From contig NZ_JAUHTR010000003.1 in the NCBI RefSeq assembly GCF_030418125.1, positions 1 to 64,000 on the forward strand: a stretch of DNA of 64,000 bases. Reading direction: 5' to 3'. The translations under genes and the position numbers were made by a program. Below, piece by piece: positions 1-8,177 of this stretch. The stretch is from Fictibacillus fluitans. GTDB lineage: Bacteria; Bacillota; Bacilli; Bacillales; Fictibacillaceae. The notes under the pieces were generated by a model. The model was not told the DNA's origin. It saw nothing but the letters and a program-made list of their open reading frames with translations, and did not search any database. The stretch's first letter is position 1. The number at the start of each line of letters is the position of its first letter.

Positions 1-8
1 TAGTAGAT

Positions 9-44
9 AAAAAAACAGGCTGTCGAGAGTTTCTCGACAGCCTG
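9..44 (-). terminator. Rho-independent terminator of the glnQ-like gene
   Basis: A perfect 13-bp stem (16-28 with 32-44, 3-nt loop) is followed on the minus strand by a T-run (the A-run at 9-15). It ends transcription of the minus-strand ABC ATPase just upstream. Confidence 0.85.
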
Positions 45-78
45 ACAGTCCGGCATGACTATGCCGGACTGTTTTTTG
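45..78 (+). terminator. Rho-independent terminator for a plus-strand gene left of the window
   Basis: A perfect 12-bp stem (45-56 with 61-72, loop GACT) runs into a T-rich tract at 72-80. It abuts the minus-strand terminator, so a convergent plus-strand gene probably ends just outside the left edge. Confidence 0.8.
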
Positions 79-83
79 TTGGC

Positions 84-806
84 TTACAGAACCTTGCTCA
101 AGAACGATTTCGTACGCTCGTGCTGTGGATTGCCGAAGAGCTCGGAAGGAACGTTTTCTTCGACAATATAGCCGCCGTCCATGAAAATAACCCGGTCACC
201 GACTTCACGCGCAAAGCCCATTTCGTGGGTGACCACGACCATGGTCATTCCTTCTTTTGCCAGCTGTTTCATAACTTCAAGCACTTCACCAACCATCTCT
301 GGATCAAGTGCGGATGTCGGCTCATCAAAAAGCATGATTTTCGGATCCATTGCCAGTGCCCTTGCGATAGCCACACGCTGCTTCTGGCCGCCTGAAAGCT
401 GGCCGGGATAGCTTGTCGCTTTATCCTGTAACCCTACTTTGGCCAGGAGTTCAAGAGCCTTCTCCTTTGCTTTGGCAGGAGCCATTCCGCGTACCTTGAC
501 CGGCCCGAGGGTGACATTCTCCAATACCGATTTATGCGGAAACAGGTTGAACTGCTGGAATACCATACCGACATCCTGCCTGACCAGATTGATGTTTACT
601 TTCGGATCAACAAGATTGTAGCCATTGACGATAACTTCCCCGCCGGTAATATCTTCGAGCTTATTTAAACAACGGAGGAACGTGCTTTTCCCTGATCCTG
701 ATGGCCCGATCACACAGACCACTTCCCGTTCCTTAATTTCTGAATTAATATCTTTTAGCACTTCCAGATCGCCAAACGATTTTTTTAGATTGCGCACTTT
801 TATCAT
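84..806 (-). CDS. glnQ: Polar amino-acid ABC transporter ATP-binding protein (GlnQ/ArtM type)
   Basis: This 240-residue ATPase would energise uptake of a polar amino acid such as glutamine or arginine at the inner face of the membrane. Visible motifs are Walker [10 protein letters not shown] near residue 33, the Q-loop [10 protein letters not shown], signature LSGGQKQR near 139, Walker B IMLFDEP and the H-loop [10 protein letters not shown]. Length and motifs are typical of the family. The ATG at 806 has a GGGGG-type ribosome site. A TATAAT at 857-852 on the minus strand could be its -10, with a weak -35. It is followed immediately by a terminator and preceded by a divergent promoter, so it is monocistronic: its permease and binding protein must lie elsewhere. 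A CodY-like box sits in its upstream region. The exact substrate is not readable. Confidence 0.88.
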   Translation of the reverse strand: MIKVRNLKKSFGDLEVLKDINSEIKEREVVCVIGPSGSGKSTFLRCLNKLEDITGGEVIVNGYNLVDPKVNINLVRQDVGMVFQQFNLFPHKSVLENVTLGPVKVRGMAPAKAKEKALELLAKVGLQDKATSYPGQLSGGQKQRVAIARALAMDPKIMLFDEPTSALDPEMVGEVLEVMKQLAKEGMTMVVVTHEMGFAREVGDRVIFMDGGYIVEENVPSELFGNPQHERTKSFLSKVL

Positions 807-910
807 AGAGAATGCGTTCCCCCTTTTTCTCTCTTGTCAGATGTTAGTATGATTATACCTGTTAGAAGGCAAGAATGCGATGAATAAACAATATACAAAA
901 ACATTATAAA

Positions 911-925
911 AATTTTCAGAAAAGT
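911..925. promoter_or_regulatory. Candidate CodY box
   Basis: The 15-mer matches the known CodY consensus AATTTTCWGAAAATT at 14 of 15 positions (mismatch only at position 14). It lies between the divergent glnQ-like and lacI-like genes, just upstream of the -35 of the latter, so either gene or both could respond to branched-chain amino acids and GTP. Inferred from sequence only. Confidence 0.65.
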
Positions 926-927
926 CG

Positions 928-956
928 TTGACCTGATAGGTGATTTCACCTATACT
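928..956 (+). promoter_or_regulatory. SigA-type promoter with embedded palindrome, sugar ABC operon
   Basis: TTGACC (928-933), a 17-nt spacer and TATACT (951-956) form a near-ideal promoter for the LacI-type regulator and downstream transporter. The spacer and the start of the -10 hold an 18-bp inverted repeat (936-953, arms ATAGGTGA and TCACCTAT), a natural position for a repressor site. Confidence 0.75.
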
Positions 957-963
957 CTATCTA

Positions 964-991
964 TGAAAACGGTTTCATGATTTCGATTTCA
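964..991. promoter_or_regulatory. Two abutting LacI/cre-type operators
   Basis: TGAAAACGGTTTCA (964-977) fits the cre/LacI-family operator pattern TGWAANCGNTNWCA exactly, with the central CG. A second, weaker 14-mer with the same centre follows directly (978-991). They lie just downstream of the -10, so binding of CcpA or of the adjacent LacI-type protein would block the operon. Which protein binds cannot be told from the sequence. Confidence 0.65.
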
Positions 992-1015
992 TAGTTAAAA
1001 TGAAGGAGAAACGCA

Positions 1016-2002
1016 ATGGCAACGATCCAAGATGTAGCAAAGCTGGCCGGACTGTCGAGAACGACCGTCTCCAGAGTGATCAATCGTCATCCTTATGTGA
1101 CGGATGAAAAGAAACGATTGGTTATGAACGCGATGGAAGAGTTAAATTACGTCCCCAATTCTTCTGCCCGGAGGCTGAGAAAACAGCAGACAGAAACCAT
1201 TGCTGTATATGTTCCAAGGATTACAAATCCATTCTTCAGCCAAATGGTGGAAGTTATGGGGAACTATGCTTCAGAGAGAGGGTATCAGCTTATTCTCTGC
1301 CAAACAAGCTACAGCCGCAATCAGGAAATTAATTACCTGGAATTGCTGAAAACAAAGCAGGTAGACGGACTTATTCTTACATCAATCGAAAATGAATGGA
1401 GCAACATTGAGCCTTATATGAATTACGGCCCCATCATGTTATGCAACGAGTACAATGATCGGGCACAGGTTCCAACAGTTTACCTGGACCAAATTGAAGG
1501 GGGGTACATCGGAACCCGGCATCTTATTGAGCAGGGACATACCAGAATCGCCTATTGTTCTGGAGATAACCACGCGTCCCGGGTGGCATCTGACCGGTAC
1601 AAGGGATACAAAAAAGCCTTGGAAGAGGCAGGTATTGTTCCAAGTGAGGAATGGATTCTCACAAATGCCTATAGTATTAACGATGGTAAGCGGGTCTTCA
1701 GCGACATCGCGAAAATGAATGAACGCCCAACCGCGGTTTTTACCGGCAGTGACGAAGTGGCGGCAGGAATTTGGAAAGAAGCTTTGAATCAGAAATGGAA
1801 TATACCAAACGATCTCGCCATCATTGGCTTTGATGATCAGCCGGTAGCGGATTTGATTGGTTTAACGACCATCAGACAGCCGATTGAAAAGATGGCGCAG
1901 CAGGCAATGGGGCAGATGATTGATATCATTCAGCATAAACTGCCAAGCAAAAAAAAGGAAATTAAGCTGGATTTTGAACTCATTAAACGGCGGTCTACCT
2001 GA
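1016..2002 (+). CDS. LacI-family transcriptional regulator of the sugar ABC operon
   Basis: A 328-residue LacI/GalR repressor. The N-terminal helix-turn-helix (residues 3-25, IQDVAKLAGLSRTTVSRVIN) and hinge helix (near 50, NSSARRLR) precede a periplasmic-binding-protein-like effector domain ending in the family motif IIGFDDQP. The ATG at 1016 follows AAGGAG with good spacing. It is the first gene of a likely operon with a binding protein and two permeases (gap of 50 bp to the next). Auto-repression through the operators at 964-991 and induction by the transported sugar are inferred. The sugar is unknown. Confidence 0.9.
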   Translation: MATIQDVAKLAGLSRTTVSRVINRHPYVTDEKKRLVMNAMEELNYVPNSSARRLRKQQTETIAVYVPRITNPFFSQMVEVMGNYASERGYQLILCQTSYSRNQEINYLELLKTKQVDGLILTSIENEWSNIEPYMNYGPIMLCNEYNDRAQVPTVYLDQIEGGYIGTRHLIEQGHTRIAYCSGDNHASRVASDRYKGYKKALEEAGIVPSEEWILTNAYSINDGKRVFSDIAKMNERPTAVFTGSDEVAAGIWKEALNQKWNIPNDLAIIGFDDQPVADLIGLTTIRQPIEKMAQQAMGQMIDIIQHKLPSKKKEIKLDFELIKRRST

Positions 2003-2052
2003 TTTGTAAACGAACAGCAGCCCGCAAACCATATTAAAGGGGGATTATCTAC

Positions 2053-3348
2053 ATGAACATCAAAAAAATCTCAAAGGTCATGACAACATCGCTTGCTCTT
2101 TCTCTCGTTCTGTCTGCGTGCAGTGACAATAAGGCCAGTACAGACGAGAAGAAGGATTCTGCAGATAAAGGTAAAAAGGTTGAACTGATTTATGCCCGCG
2201 GTAAAGATGATACAAATGCCACTCAAAAAATGGTAGCTGCATTTGAGAAGAAGTATCCGAATATTGATGTGAAATTCCGTGAGATGCCGGCTGATACCGG
2301 GAAACAGCATAACGCTTATGTAACCGCTTTTAATGCAAAATCGGACGAGATTGACGTTTTTGATATGGATGTGGTTTGGCCGGCGGAGTTCGCTCAGGCA
2401 GGCTATGTTATGCCGCTCGACCGCTTTATACAGAAAGACGGAATTAAGCTTGATGAATACAACGAGGGAGCGTTAAGCGCTTCTAAATTCAAAGGAAAAC
2501 AGTGGGCACTGCCAAAGTTCATTGATGCCGGGATGCTCTTCTACCGTACAGACCTCGTAAAAGAGGCGCCTAAAACCTGGGATGACCTTTTGAAACAGGC
2601 AAAAGAGGACAAAGGAAAAGGCGGTACCAAATTTGGTTACCTCATGCAGGCGAAGCAATATGAGGGGCTTGTCTGTAATGCGGTTGAGTTCATCGCTTCT
2701 TACGGCGGAGAGATCATTAATGATAAAGGTGAAGTGGTGGTAGATTCACCTCAAGCCGTAAAGGGGCTGAAGAAACTTGTCGAAGTGGCCACTTCTGATG
2801 TCGTGCCAAAGAACGTTACCACGTTTGCAGAGCCGGAGGGCCATACGGCATTCATAAACGGACAATCTGCATTTATCCGGAACTGGCCGTATCAGTTTGC
2901 GCTCGCAAATGACAAATCGCAATCCAAAATCGTCGGTAAAGTCGGCGTAGCTCCGCTTCCTGCCGGTGACAAGGGACCTGCTGCTGCACTCGGCGGCTGG
3001 CAGGCCGGAATCAATAAGAACACAGATGTACCAAAAGAGGCTTGGTTGTTCCTTAAGTTTATGGCCGGTGAAGAAGGACAGAAGATGGATGCAATTAACG
3101 GCGGCCACGCACCAACAATCAACAAGCTCTTTGATGATCCCGACGTGCAAAAAGCTAACCCATACTTTAAAGAGGAAGGCTTTGTAAATGCCCTTAAATC
3201 CGCGGTATCCCGCCCTGTAGCACCAAACTATACGGAAATCTCGGACATTATCCAAATCCAGGTGTCCAAAGCGATCGCAAAAGAAATCACACCGGAACAA
3301 GCGGCTAAAAACATGCAAAAAGAGATTTCTTCCAAAATGGAAAAGTAA
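2053..3348 (+). CDS. Sugar ABC transporter substrate-binding lipoprotein
   Basis: A 431-residue family-1 extracellular solute-binding protein. A lipoprotein signal ends at the lipobox LSAC (Cys23), so the mature protein is anchored to the outer face of the membrane. Sequence such as FEKKYPNIDVKFREMP, WPAEFAQAGYVMPLD and GGWQAGINKN is typical of the MalE/trehalose-maltose-binding group. It follows its LacI-type regulator and precedes two MalF/MalG-type permeases. No ATPase is encoded in the operon, so a shared MsmX-type ATPase is presumably used, as is usual in Bacillus. Disaccharide binding is likely, but the ligand is not determinable. Confidence 0.9.
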   Translation: MNIKKISKVMTTSLALSLVLSACSDNKASTDEKKDSADKGKKVELIYARGKDDTNATQKMVAAFEKKYPNIDVKFREMPADTGKQHNAYVTAFNAKSDEIDVFDMDVVWPAEFAQAGYVMPLDRFIQKDGIKLDEYNEGALSASKFKGKQWALPKFIDAGMLFYRTDLVKEAPKTWDDLLKQAKEDKGKGGTKFGYLMQAKQYEGLVCNAVEFIASYGGEIINDKGEVVVDSPQAVKGLKKLVEVATSDVVPKNVTTFAEPEGHTAFINGQSAFIRNWPYQFALANDKSQSKIVGKVGVAPLPAGDKGPAAALGGWQAGINKNTDVPKEAWLFLKFMAGEEGQKMDAINGGHAPTINKLFDDPDVQKANPYFKEEGFVNALKSAVSRPVAPNYTEISDIIQIQVSKAIAKEITPEQAAKNMQKEISSKMEK

Positions 3349-3364
3349 TGGTTAAGGGTTAAGC

Positions 3365-3397
3365 GCATAAGCCTTCATATATTATGGAGGCTTATGC
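3365..3397 (+). other. Intercistronic hairpin after the binding-protein gene
   Basis: A stem of 10 perfect pairs (3365-3374 with 3388-3397), extendable through a GU pair to about 14, with no T-run. Such hairpins behind binding-protein genes often stabilise the upstream mRNA or lower permease expression. Function inferred. Confidence 0.6.
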
Positions 3398-3491
3398 CTA
3401 ACAAATATTGGTATCGATTCCAGAATGGAATGGATGGACTGCTGCTACGCCAGTCCATCGATTGCATCCGTATCACAAGGGAGTGGCAAAT

Positions 3492-4841
3492 GTGGAAGTG
3501 AAATATGATTCAAATCCAAGTCCGAAAAAGGAACCTGAACGGACGAAAACATCTTCACGCAAAAAAGGAAAAGCGTCAGAAAAAAGGCTGGCGTACCTGC
3601 TTGTGGCTCCATCTCTGATCTTAATTCTTCTAATCGCCATCTGGCCGGTCCTGCAATCCTTTTATTACAGCCTGTTTGACTTGCGGCTGAACAATCCAAC
3701 CAAATCGGAAGTTACATTAACCTATCATCTGGATCTGGAAAAGTATCTGAACAGTTATCCATTTTTAATCAATGTCCTGGAAGACGAAGCGGGCAAAGCA
3801 AAAGGCTCTTCGGCTGAAACGTTAAATGGATTGATCGCTGAGCTAAAAGAGGTGGATGCCGGAATCCAGGAAGATTCTGCTGTTAAAAAGCAATATCAGC
3901 AGGTGGATGATAAGCTGACCAACATGGAACCGGTGAGTGAAGAGGTAAGCTCAGTAAAAGTCGATAAAAGTGATGCGCTGAAACTGGATAAAACGCTTCA
4001 TAAGCTGACAGCGGAAGTTAAGGGATTAAAGGGCCTTAAAAATGAAGAAGATGCACTGGGGCTTTCTTCCTCCCTTAATGAAGCGGTCATCCAACCCAAT
4101 TTTATTGGATTGGAACATTACAAAAACAATCTGACAGACAAGCGAATGTGGATGGCGATCTGGAATACAAGCGCCTTTACGATTGTTTCCGTATTCATCG
4201 AGCTTGTCATTGGTCTGGCGATCGCCGTACTGATTAACAAAGCCTTTTTCGGCCGGGGGCTGGTAAGGGCCACTATTTTGATTCCATGGGCCATTCCAAC
4301 AGCAGTATCCGCAAAAATGTGGCAATTTCTGTACGACGGGCAAAACGGGGTGGTAGCTCACATTTTTGAGAAGATCGGACTTGTTGACAATGCCACCGAT
4401 CTTTTGACCACCAACCTTGGTGCGATGTTCTCCATTATCTTTACCGACGTCTGGAAAACGACACCATATATGGCACTTCTGTTGCTTGCGGGGCTGCAGA
4501 CCATTTCAGCTTCATTCTACGAAGCTGCCTCCATTGATGGAGCCAGCAAATGGAAGCAGTTTACGACGATTACTCTTCCATTATTAAAATCCAGCATACT
4601 GGTCGCTTTACTGTTCAGAACCCTGGATGCTTTCCGTGTGTTTGACCTTGTGTTCGTTCTCACAGGCGGAGGTCCTGCCAACTCCACAGAGACGATTTCC
4701 ATCCTGGCCTACAAGCGGATGTTTGAACAGACCAATTTTGGGGACGGATCCGCTTTGTCGGTTATTGTTTTTGTATGTGTGGCCGTCATTTCCATGATCT
4801 TTATTAAATTTCTTGGCCGTGACCTGCTGACCGACAGATAA
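3492..4841 (+). CDS. Sugar ABC transporter permease (MalF type) with a long extracytoplasmic insert
   Basis: An inner-membrane permease of 449 residues. GTG at 3492 is chosen because AAGGGAG lies 8 nt before it; the open frame extends further upstream from 3408 without a ribosome site. After a charged N-terminus, the first membrane helix (near residue 37) is followed by about 130 mostly hydrophilic, Lys/Glu-rich residues before the core resumes at PNFIGLEHYKNN. The core has further helices and the EAA loop EAASIDGASKWKQF, which docks on the ATPase. The insert sits where E. coli MalF carries its P2 loop, but looks helical rather than like that domain. It pairs with the next gene. Confidence 0.88.
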   Translation: MEVKYDSNPSPKKEPERTKTSSRKKGKASEKRLAYLLVAPSLILILLIAIWPVLQSFYYSLFDLRLNNPTKSEVTLTYHLDLEKYLNSYPFLINVLEDEAGKAKGSSAETLNGLIAELKEVDAGIQEDSAVKKQYQQVDDKLTNMEPVSEEVSSVKVDKSDALKLDKTLHKLTAEVKGLKGLKNEEDALGLSSSLNEAVIQPNFIGLEHYKNNLTDKRMWMAIWNTSAFTIVSVFIELVIGLAIAVLINKAFFGRGLVRATILIPWAIPTAVSAKMWQFLYDGQNGVVAHIFEKIGLVDNATDLLTTNLGAMFSIIFTDVWKTTPYMALLLLAGLQTISASFYEAASIDGASKWKQFTTITLPLLKSSILVALLFRTLDAFRVFDLVFVLTGGGPANSTETISILAYKRMFEQTNFGDGSALSVIVFVCVAVISMIFIKFLGRDLLTDR

Positions 4842-4869
4842 GAATCGTGTATAAAAGGAGTGAGAATTT

Positions 4870-5697
4870 GTGAATAAAAAAGCAGGGCCGTTGTTTTATG
4901 TTTTTCTTGCCATCTTTGTATTCCTTGTCATGTTTCCATTTTTATGGATGCTGATCAGTTCCATCAAACCTATAAATGAACTGTTCGGCGACAAGGCATT
5001 CACGCCATTTACCAGCCGTCCGACACTTGATAATTATATTTCCGTCTTTACCAATTATCCATTTTTGAAATATTTATGGAACAGTTTTGTAGTGTCAGGT
5101 ATCACCACACTGTATACGGTTCTGATCGCATCATTTACTGCTTATGCGATCGCCCGGCTTAAATTCAGAGGGAAGACCGTGATTCTGGGATTGGTATTGT
5201 CGGTCTCAATGTTTCCGCAGATTGCGACCATTTCGCCCATCTATATCTTATTGAAGAATATCGGGTTGACCAACAGCTATCTCGGATTAATCATACCGTA
5301 TACGACCATCACGCTTCCGCTTTCAATCTGGATTCTTGTTACGTTTTTCAGAAAGATTCCATTTGATCTGGAAGAGGCTGCTAAGATGGATGGTGCTACC
5401 TTGATGCAAACCTATTGGAAGGTTATCCTTCCGCTGGCTGTGCCCGGAATCTTCACTACGGCCATTCTGGTTTTCATTGCAGCCTGGAATGAATTTTTGT
5501 TTGCTTTGACGATCAACACTGAAGAAAAATTCAAAACTGTGCCGGTGGGCATCGCCATGTTTGAAGGGCAGTTCACGGTGCCCTGGGGCGATATCACCGC
5601 TGCAACCGTTATTGTTACGATACCGCTCGTCATCATGGTACTGCTTTTCCAGCGCAGAATCGTGTCAGGGCTTACCTCGGGTGCTGTAAAAGAATAA
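4870..5697 (+). CDS. Sugar ABC transporter permease (MalG type)
   Basis: A 275-residue permease with about six membrane helices and the EAA-loop motif EEAAKMDGATLMQTYWKV near residue 173. It is the partner of the preceding MalF-type subunit. The GTG start at 4870 is preceded by AAAGGAG. It is the last gene of the operon, followed directly by a terminator. The substrate is presumably the same sugar as for the binding protein. Confidence 0.9.
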   Translation: MNKKAGPLFYVFLAIFVFLVMFPFLWMLISSIKPINELFGDKAFTPFTSRPTLDNYISVFTNYPFLKYLWNSFVVSGITTLYTVLIASFTAYAIARLKFRGKTVILGLVLSVSMFPQIATISPIYILLKNIGLTNSYLGLIIPYTTITLPLSIWILVTFFRKIPFDLEEAAKMDGATLMQTYWKVILPLAVPGIFTTAILVFIAAWNEFLFALTINTEEKFKTVPVGIAMFEGQFTVPWGDITAATVIVTIPLVIMVLLFQRRIVSGLTSGAVKE

Positions 5698-5704
5698 GAG
5701 TAAA

Positions 5705-5749
5705 GAGGCTGTCCTGAAAGTGAAATTGACATTCAGGCAGCCTCGTTTT
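5705..5749 (+). terminator. Terminator of the sugar ABC operon
   Basis: GAGGCTG-CCTGAA (5705-5718, one bulged T) pairs with TTCAGGCAGCCTC (5732-5744), followed by a short T-run. It lies immediately after the last permease stop codon. Confidence 0.75.
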
Positions 5750-5762
5750 GCGTAAAAAGCTT

Positions 5763-5852
5763 CCATGAAAAGTTGATTGTAGTGCAAGGTGCGAGACTCC
5801 CTCGGAAAGCGAGCGGCCTGGAACGAAAATCAACGGCTTTCAGACTTCATGG
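5763..5852. repeat. Dispersed intergenic repeat, short form
   Basis: Shares its left part (AAGGTGCGAGACTC) and right part (GGAAAGCGAGC, then GAAAATCAAC) with the longer copy at 7869-8034, but lacks about 80 bases of the middle. It is bounded by inverted arms (5763-5769 CCATGAA with 5846-5852; GTTGATT with AATCAAC). Repeats of this composition are scattered between genes in many Bacillaceae. An open frame runs through it into yhfI, but it has no ribosome site. Confidence 0.7.
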
Positions 5853-5881
5853 ACTGCCCCTTTTTTGCTTTTTATCAAGTT

Positions 5882-5909
5882 TTGTTCAAACCGAATTTAA
5901 GGGTACACT
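5882..5909 (+). promoter_or_regulatory. Likely SigA promoter of yhfI
   Basis: TTGTTC (5882-5887), a 16-nt spacer and TACACT (5904-5909), about 35 nt before the yhfI start. Confidence 0.5.
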
Positions 5910-5943
5910 ATTAATAACTATAAACGAAACTGGGAGTGAGAAG

Positions 5944-6678
5944 ATGAAATTAACCGTTATTGGCTATTGGGGCGGCTATCCGGGAAAAGGAGAAGCTACC
6001 TCGGGATATCTGCTGCAGCATGAAGGATTCAATCTGTTGATCGATTGCGGAAGCGGAGTTCTTTCCAATTTGCAATCCTATATCCAGCCGGAGCAATTGG
6101 ATGCCGTTATCCTGTCTCATTATCATCATGATCATGTCGCCGACGTTGGTGTTCTGCAATACGCAAGACTCGTCCAATCCTTTCTCCAGTCAGGTGTTGA
6201 GCCGTTGCCGATTTACGGCCATCAGGAGGACGAGCAAGCCTTTGCCAACCTTACCTACCGTGAGGCAACGAAAGGAATTGCTTATAATCCAGAAGAAAGA
6301 CTGGCTGTCGGCCCGTTTTCCATCAACTTTCAGAAAACAAAGCATCCAGCGGTTTGTTATGGAATGAGAATTACAGCGGGGGATCAAACCATCGTTTATA
6401 CAGCGGATTCTGCCTATCTTCCTGAATTTATTCCTTTTAGTACCGGAACCGATCTGCTCATTTCGGAGTGCAACTTTTACAGTGATCAGGATGGCAGCGG
6501 CCCCGGGCATATGAATTCGCATGATGCAGGGAATCTGGCAGCAGCATCAGGTGTGCCGTTTCTTCTCCTGACCCACCTTCCCCATTATGGTGACCGGCAG
6601 CAGCTCGTTTCTCAGGCGGGAGAAAAATTTGAAGGGAAAATTGAAACCGCCTATGCAGGCTGGACATGGGAAAATTAA
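5944..6678 (+). CDS. yhfI: MBL-fold metallo-hydrolase YhfI
   Basis: A 244-residue metallo-beta-lactamase-fold hydrolase. The metal-binding motif SHYHHDHVAD lies near residues 59-68 and further ligands are in YTADSAY and LLLTHLPHYGD, as in the RNase Z/YhfI branch. ATG 5944 follows GGGAGTGAGAAG; an in-frame extension to 5773 only translates the upstream repeat. The length agrees with B. subtilis YhfI, which also precedes the lipoate ligase gene. The physiological substrate is unknown. Confidence 0.87.
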   Translation: MKLTVIGYWGGYPGKGEATSGYLLQHEGFNLLIDCGSGVLSNLQSYIQPEQLDAVILSHYHHDHVADVGVLQYARLVQSFLQSGVEPLPIYGHQEDEQAFANLTYREATKGIAYNPEERLAVGPFSINFQKTKHPAVCYGMRITAGDQTIVYTADSAYLPEFIPFSTGTDLLISECNFYSDQDGSGPGHMNSHDAGNLAAASGVPFLLLTHLPHYGDRQQLVSQAGEKFEGKIETAYAGWTWEN

Positions 6679-6720
6679 AACAGCATCCATAAATTGCTGC
6701 CTTTACGAAAGTCAGACAGC

Positions 6721-6749
6721 TTGCTATTCTTTTAAAAGAGTTGTATAAC
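6721..6749 (+). promoter_or_regulatory. SigA promoter of lplJ
   Basis: TTGCTA (6721-6726), a 17-nt spacer and TATAAC (6744-6749), about 50 nt before the lplJ start codon. Confidence 0.6.
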
Positions 6750-6797
6750 GAAAAAGGGGAATTTTTTTCTAACTGAGCAGTGAAGGAGAATAGATCT

Positions 6798-7787
6798 ATG
6801 CTGTTTATTGATAATCGTAATATTACTGATCCAAGGGTGAATTTGGCGATTGAGGAATATGCGCTAAAGCATCTTGATATAAACCAAACCTACCTTTTAT
6901 TTTATATTAATGAACCCTCTATTATCATAGGGAAAAACCAGAATACCGTAGAAGAAATTAACGCTGATTATGTGCGCGAGCATAACATACATGTGGTACG
7001 CCGGCTGTCCGGAGGGGGCGCAGTCTATCATGATACCGGCAACCTGAATTTCAGCTTTATTACCAAAGATGACGGTAATTCTTTTCATGATTTTAAAAAG
7101 TTTACCGATCCTGTCGTAAAAGCCTTGAACAAACTGGGTGTGAACGCGGAACTGACAGGAAGAAACGATATTCAGGTAGACGAAAAGAAAATTTCAGGAA
7201 ATGCCATGTTCACGACAAAGGGACGGATGTTCAGCCATGGAACGCTGATGTTTGATTCGGAAATTGAAAACGTGGTATCTGCCCTTAATGTAAAAATGGA
7301 GAAAATCCAGTCCAAAGGCATTAAGTCCATCCGCAGCCGTGTAACCAATATCCGTGATCATCTCGATCAGGACATGACGATGGACGAATTCAAGCAAACC
7401 CTTCTTGCCTACTTGTTTGAAGAGTTTGAGGATGTGCCGCGCTATGAACTGACCGAGGTGGACTGGGAGAAAATCTATAAGATCTCCGAAGAACGCTACG
7501 ATAACTGGGATTGGAACTACGGAAAATCACCGAAATCAAACGTCGAGCTCTCCAACCGGTTTACCGGTGGATCGGTAGAAGTGAAGCTGCAGATCGAAAG
7601 AGGTATCATGAGGGAATGCAGAATTTATGGAGACTTTTTTGGAGTCGGCGATGTGCACGATATCGAAGAGCGTCTGATCGACAAACGCTATGACCGCGAA
7701 GAAATTGAGAAAGCACTGAAAGACATAAATATGCGCCATTACTTCGGCAATGTTTCAAAAGAAGAATTTTTGGATTTACTCTATTAA
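6798..7787 (+). CDS. lplJ: Lipoate-protein ligase LplJ
   Basis: A 329-residue ligase that activates lipoate with ATP and attaches it to lipoyl domains of GcvH and E2 subunits. The catalytic-domain motifs RRLSGGGAVYHDTGNLNFSF (near residue 70) and the lysine in DEKKISGNA are present, followed by the C-terminal accessory domain. ATG 6798 lies 8 nt after GGAGAA. The order after yhfI matches B. subtilis yhfI-yhfJ. One of its likely clients, the E2 at 28130-29410, is encoded in the same window. Confidence 0.92.
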   Translation: MLFIDNRNITDPRVNLAIEEYALKHLDINQTYLLFYINEPSIIIGKNQNTVEEINADYVREHNIHVVRRLSGGGAVYHDTGNLNFSFITKDDGNSFHDFKKFTDPVVKALNKLGVNAELTGRNDIQVDEKKISGNAMFTTKGRMFSHGTLMFDSEIENVVSALNVKMEKIQSKGIKSIRSRVTNIRDHLDQDMTMDEFKQTLLAYLFEEFEDVPRYELTEVDWEKIYKISEERYDNWDWNYGKSPKSNVELSNRFTGGSVEVKLQIERGIMRECRIYGDFFGVGDVHDIEERLIDKRYDREEIEKALKDINMRHYFGNVSKEEFLDLLY

Positions 7788-7797
7788 TATATTGATG

Positions 7798-7841
7798 GAA
7801 CACAGTGGGCTTGCAGGCACAGCCGGACTGTGTTCTTTTTT
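7798..7841 (+). terminator. Terminator of lplJ
   Basis: GAACACAGT (7798-7806) pairs with ACTGTGTTC (7827-7835), followed by six T residues. Confidence 0.85.
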
Positions 7842-7868
7842 GATTGATTTCAGGGTCAATAAGGCGTC

Positions 7869-8034
7869 ACTGATAAGGTGATAGGAGTGTAAGGTGCGAG
7901 ACTCTTTCGGGAAAAGCGGGACAGATGAGACCCCGCAGGAGCTTGCGACGAGGAAGTAGGTGCTCGCACCGGTAAGGCTCAGCGCCCGCCCGAGGAAAGC
8001 GAGCACCTGAAGCGGAAATCAACCACTTTCAAGT
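7869..8034. repeat. Dispersed intergenic repeat, full form
   Basis: A roughly 165-bp GC-rich, partly self-complementary element (GGTGCGAGACTC, GAGACCCCGCAGGAGC, GCGACGAGG, CCGCCCGAGGAAAGCGAG, GCGGAAATCAAC). It shares both ends with the copy at 5763-5852. It fills most of the gap between lplJ and paaK; the remainder (8035-8177) is AT-rich with a TTGACA at 8048 that may be the paaK -35. No coding potential was seen. Confidence 0.7.
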
Positions 8035-8177
8035 CTATAAGGGATATTTGACAGAATAATCGTAAAACGGTAAGCTTTAGAAAAGTATTACATATAAAAC
8101 ACAACCGAAAATAAAACGTCATATTATTTCGTTTATTAATGAAAGGGCTTACAATTCTGTTCAAGAGGTGAATAGCT

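Noticed and set aside
2746-3318. Long antisense reading frame opposite the binding-protein gene.
   Set aside because: No ribosome site or recognisable protein; it is a shadow of the real gene. Many similar antisense frames in the window were dropped for the same reason.
5773-5943. In-frame N-terminal extension of YhfI from 5773.
   Set aside because: It only translates the dispersed repeat, lacks a ribosome site, and the ATG at 5944 gives the family length.
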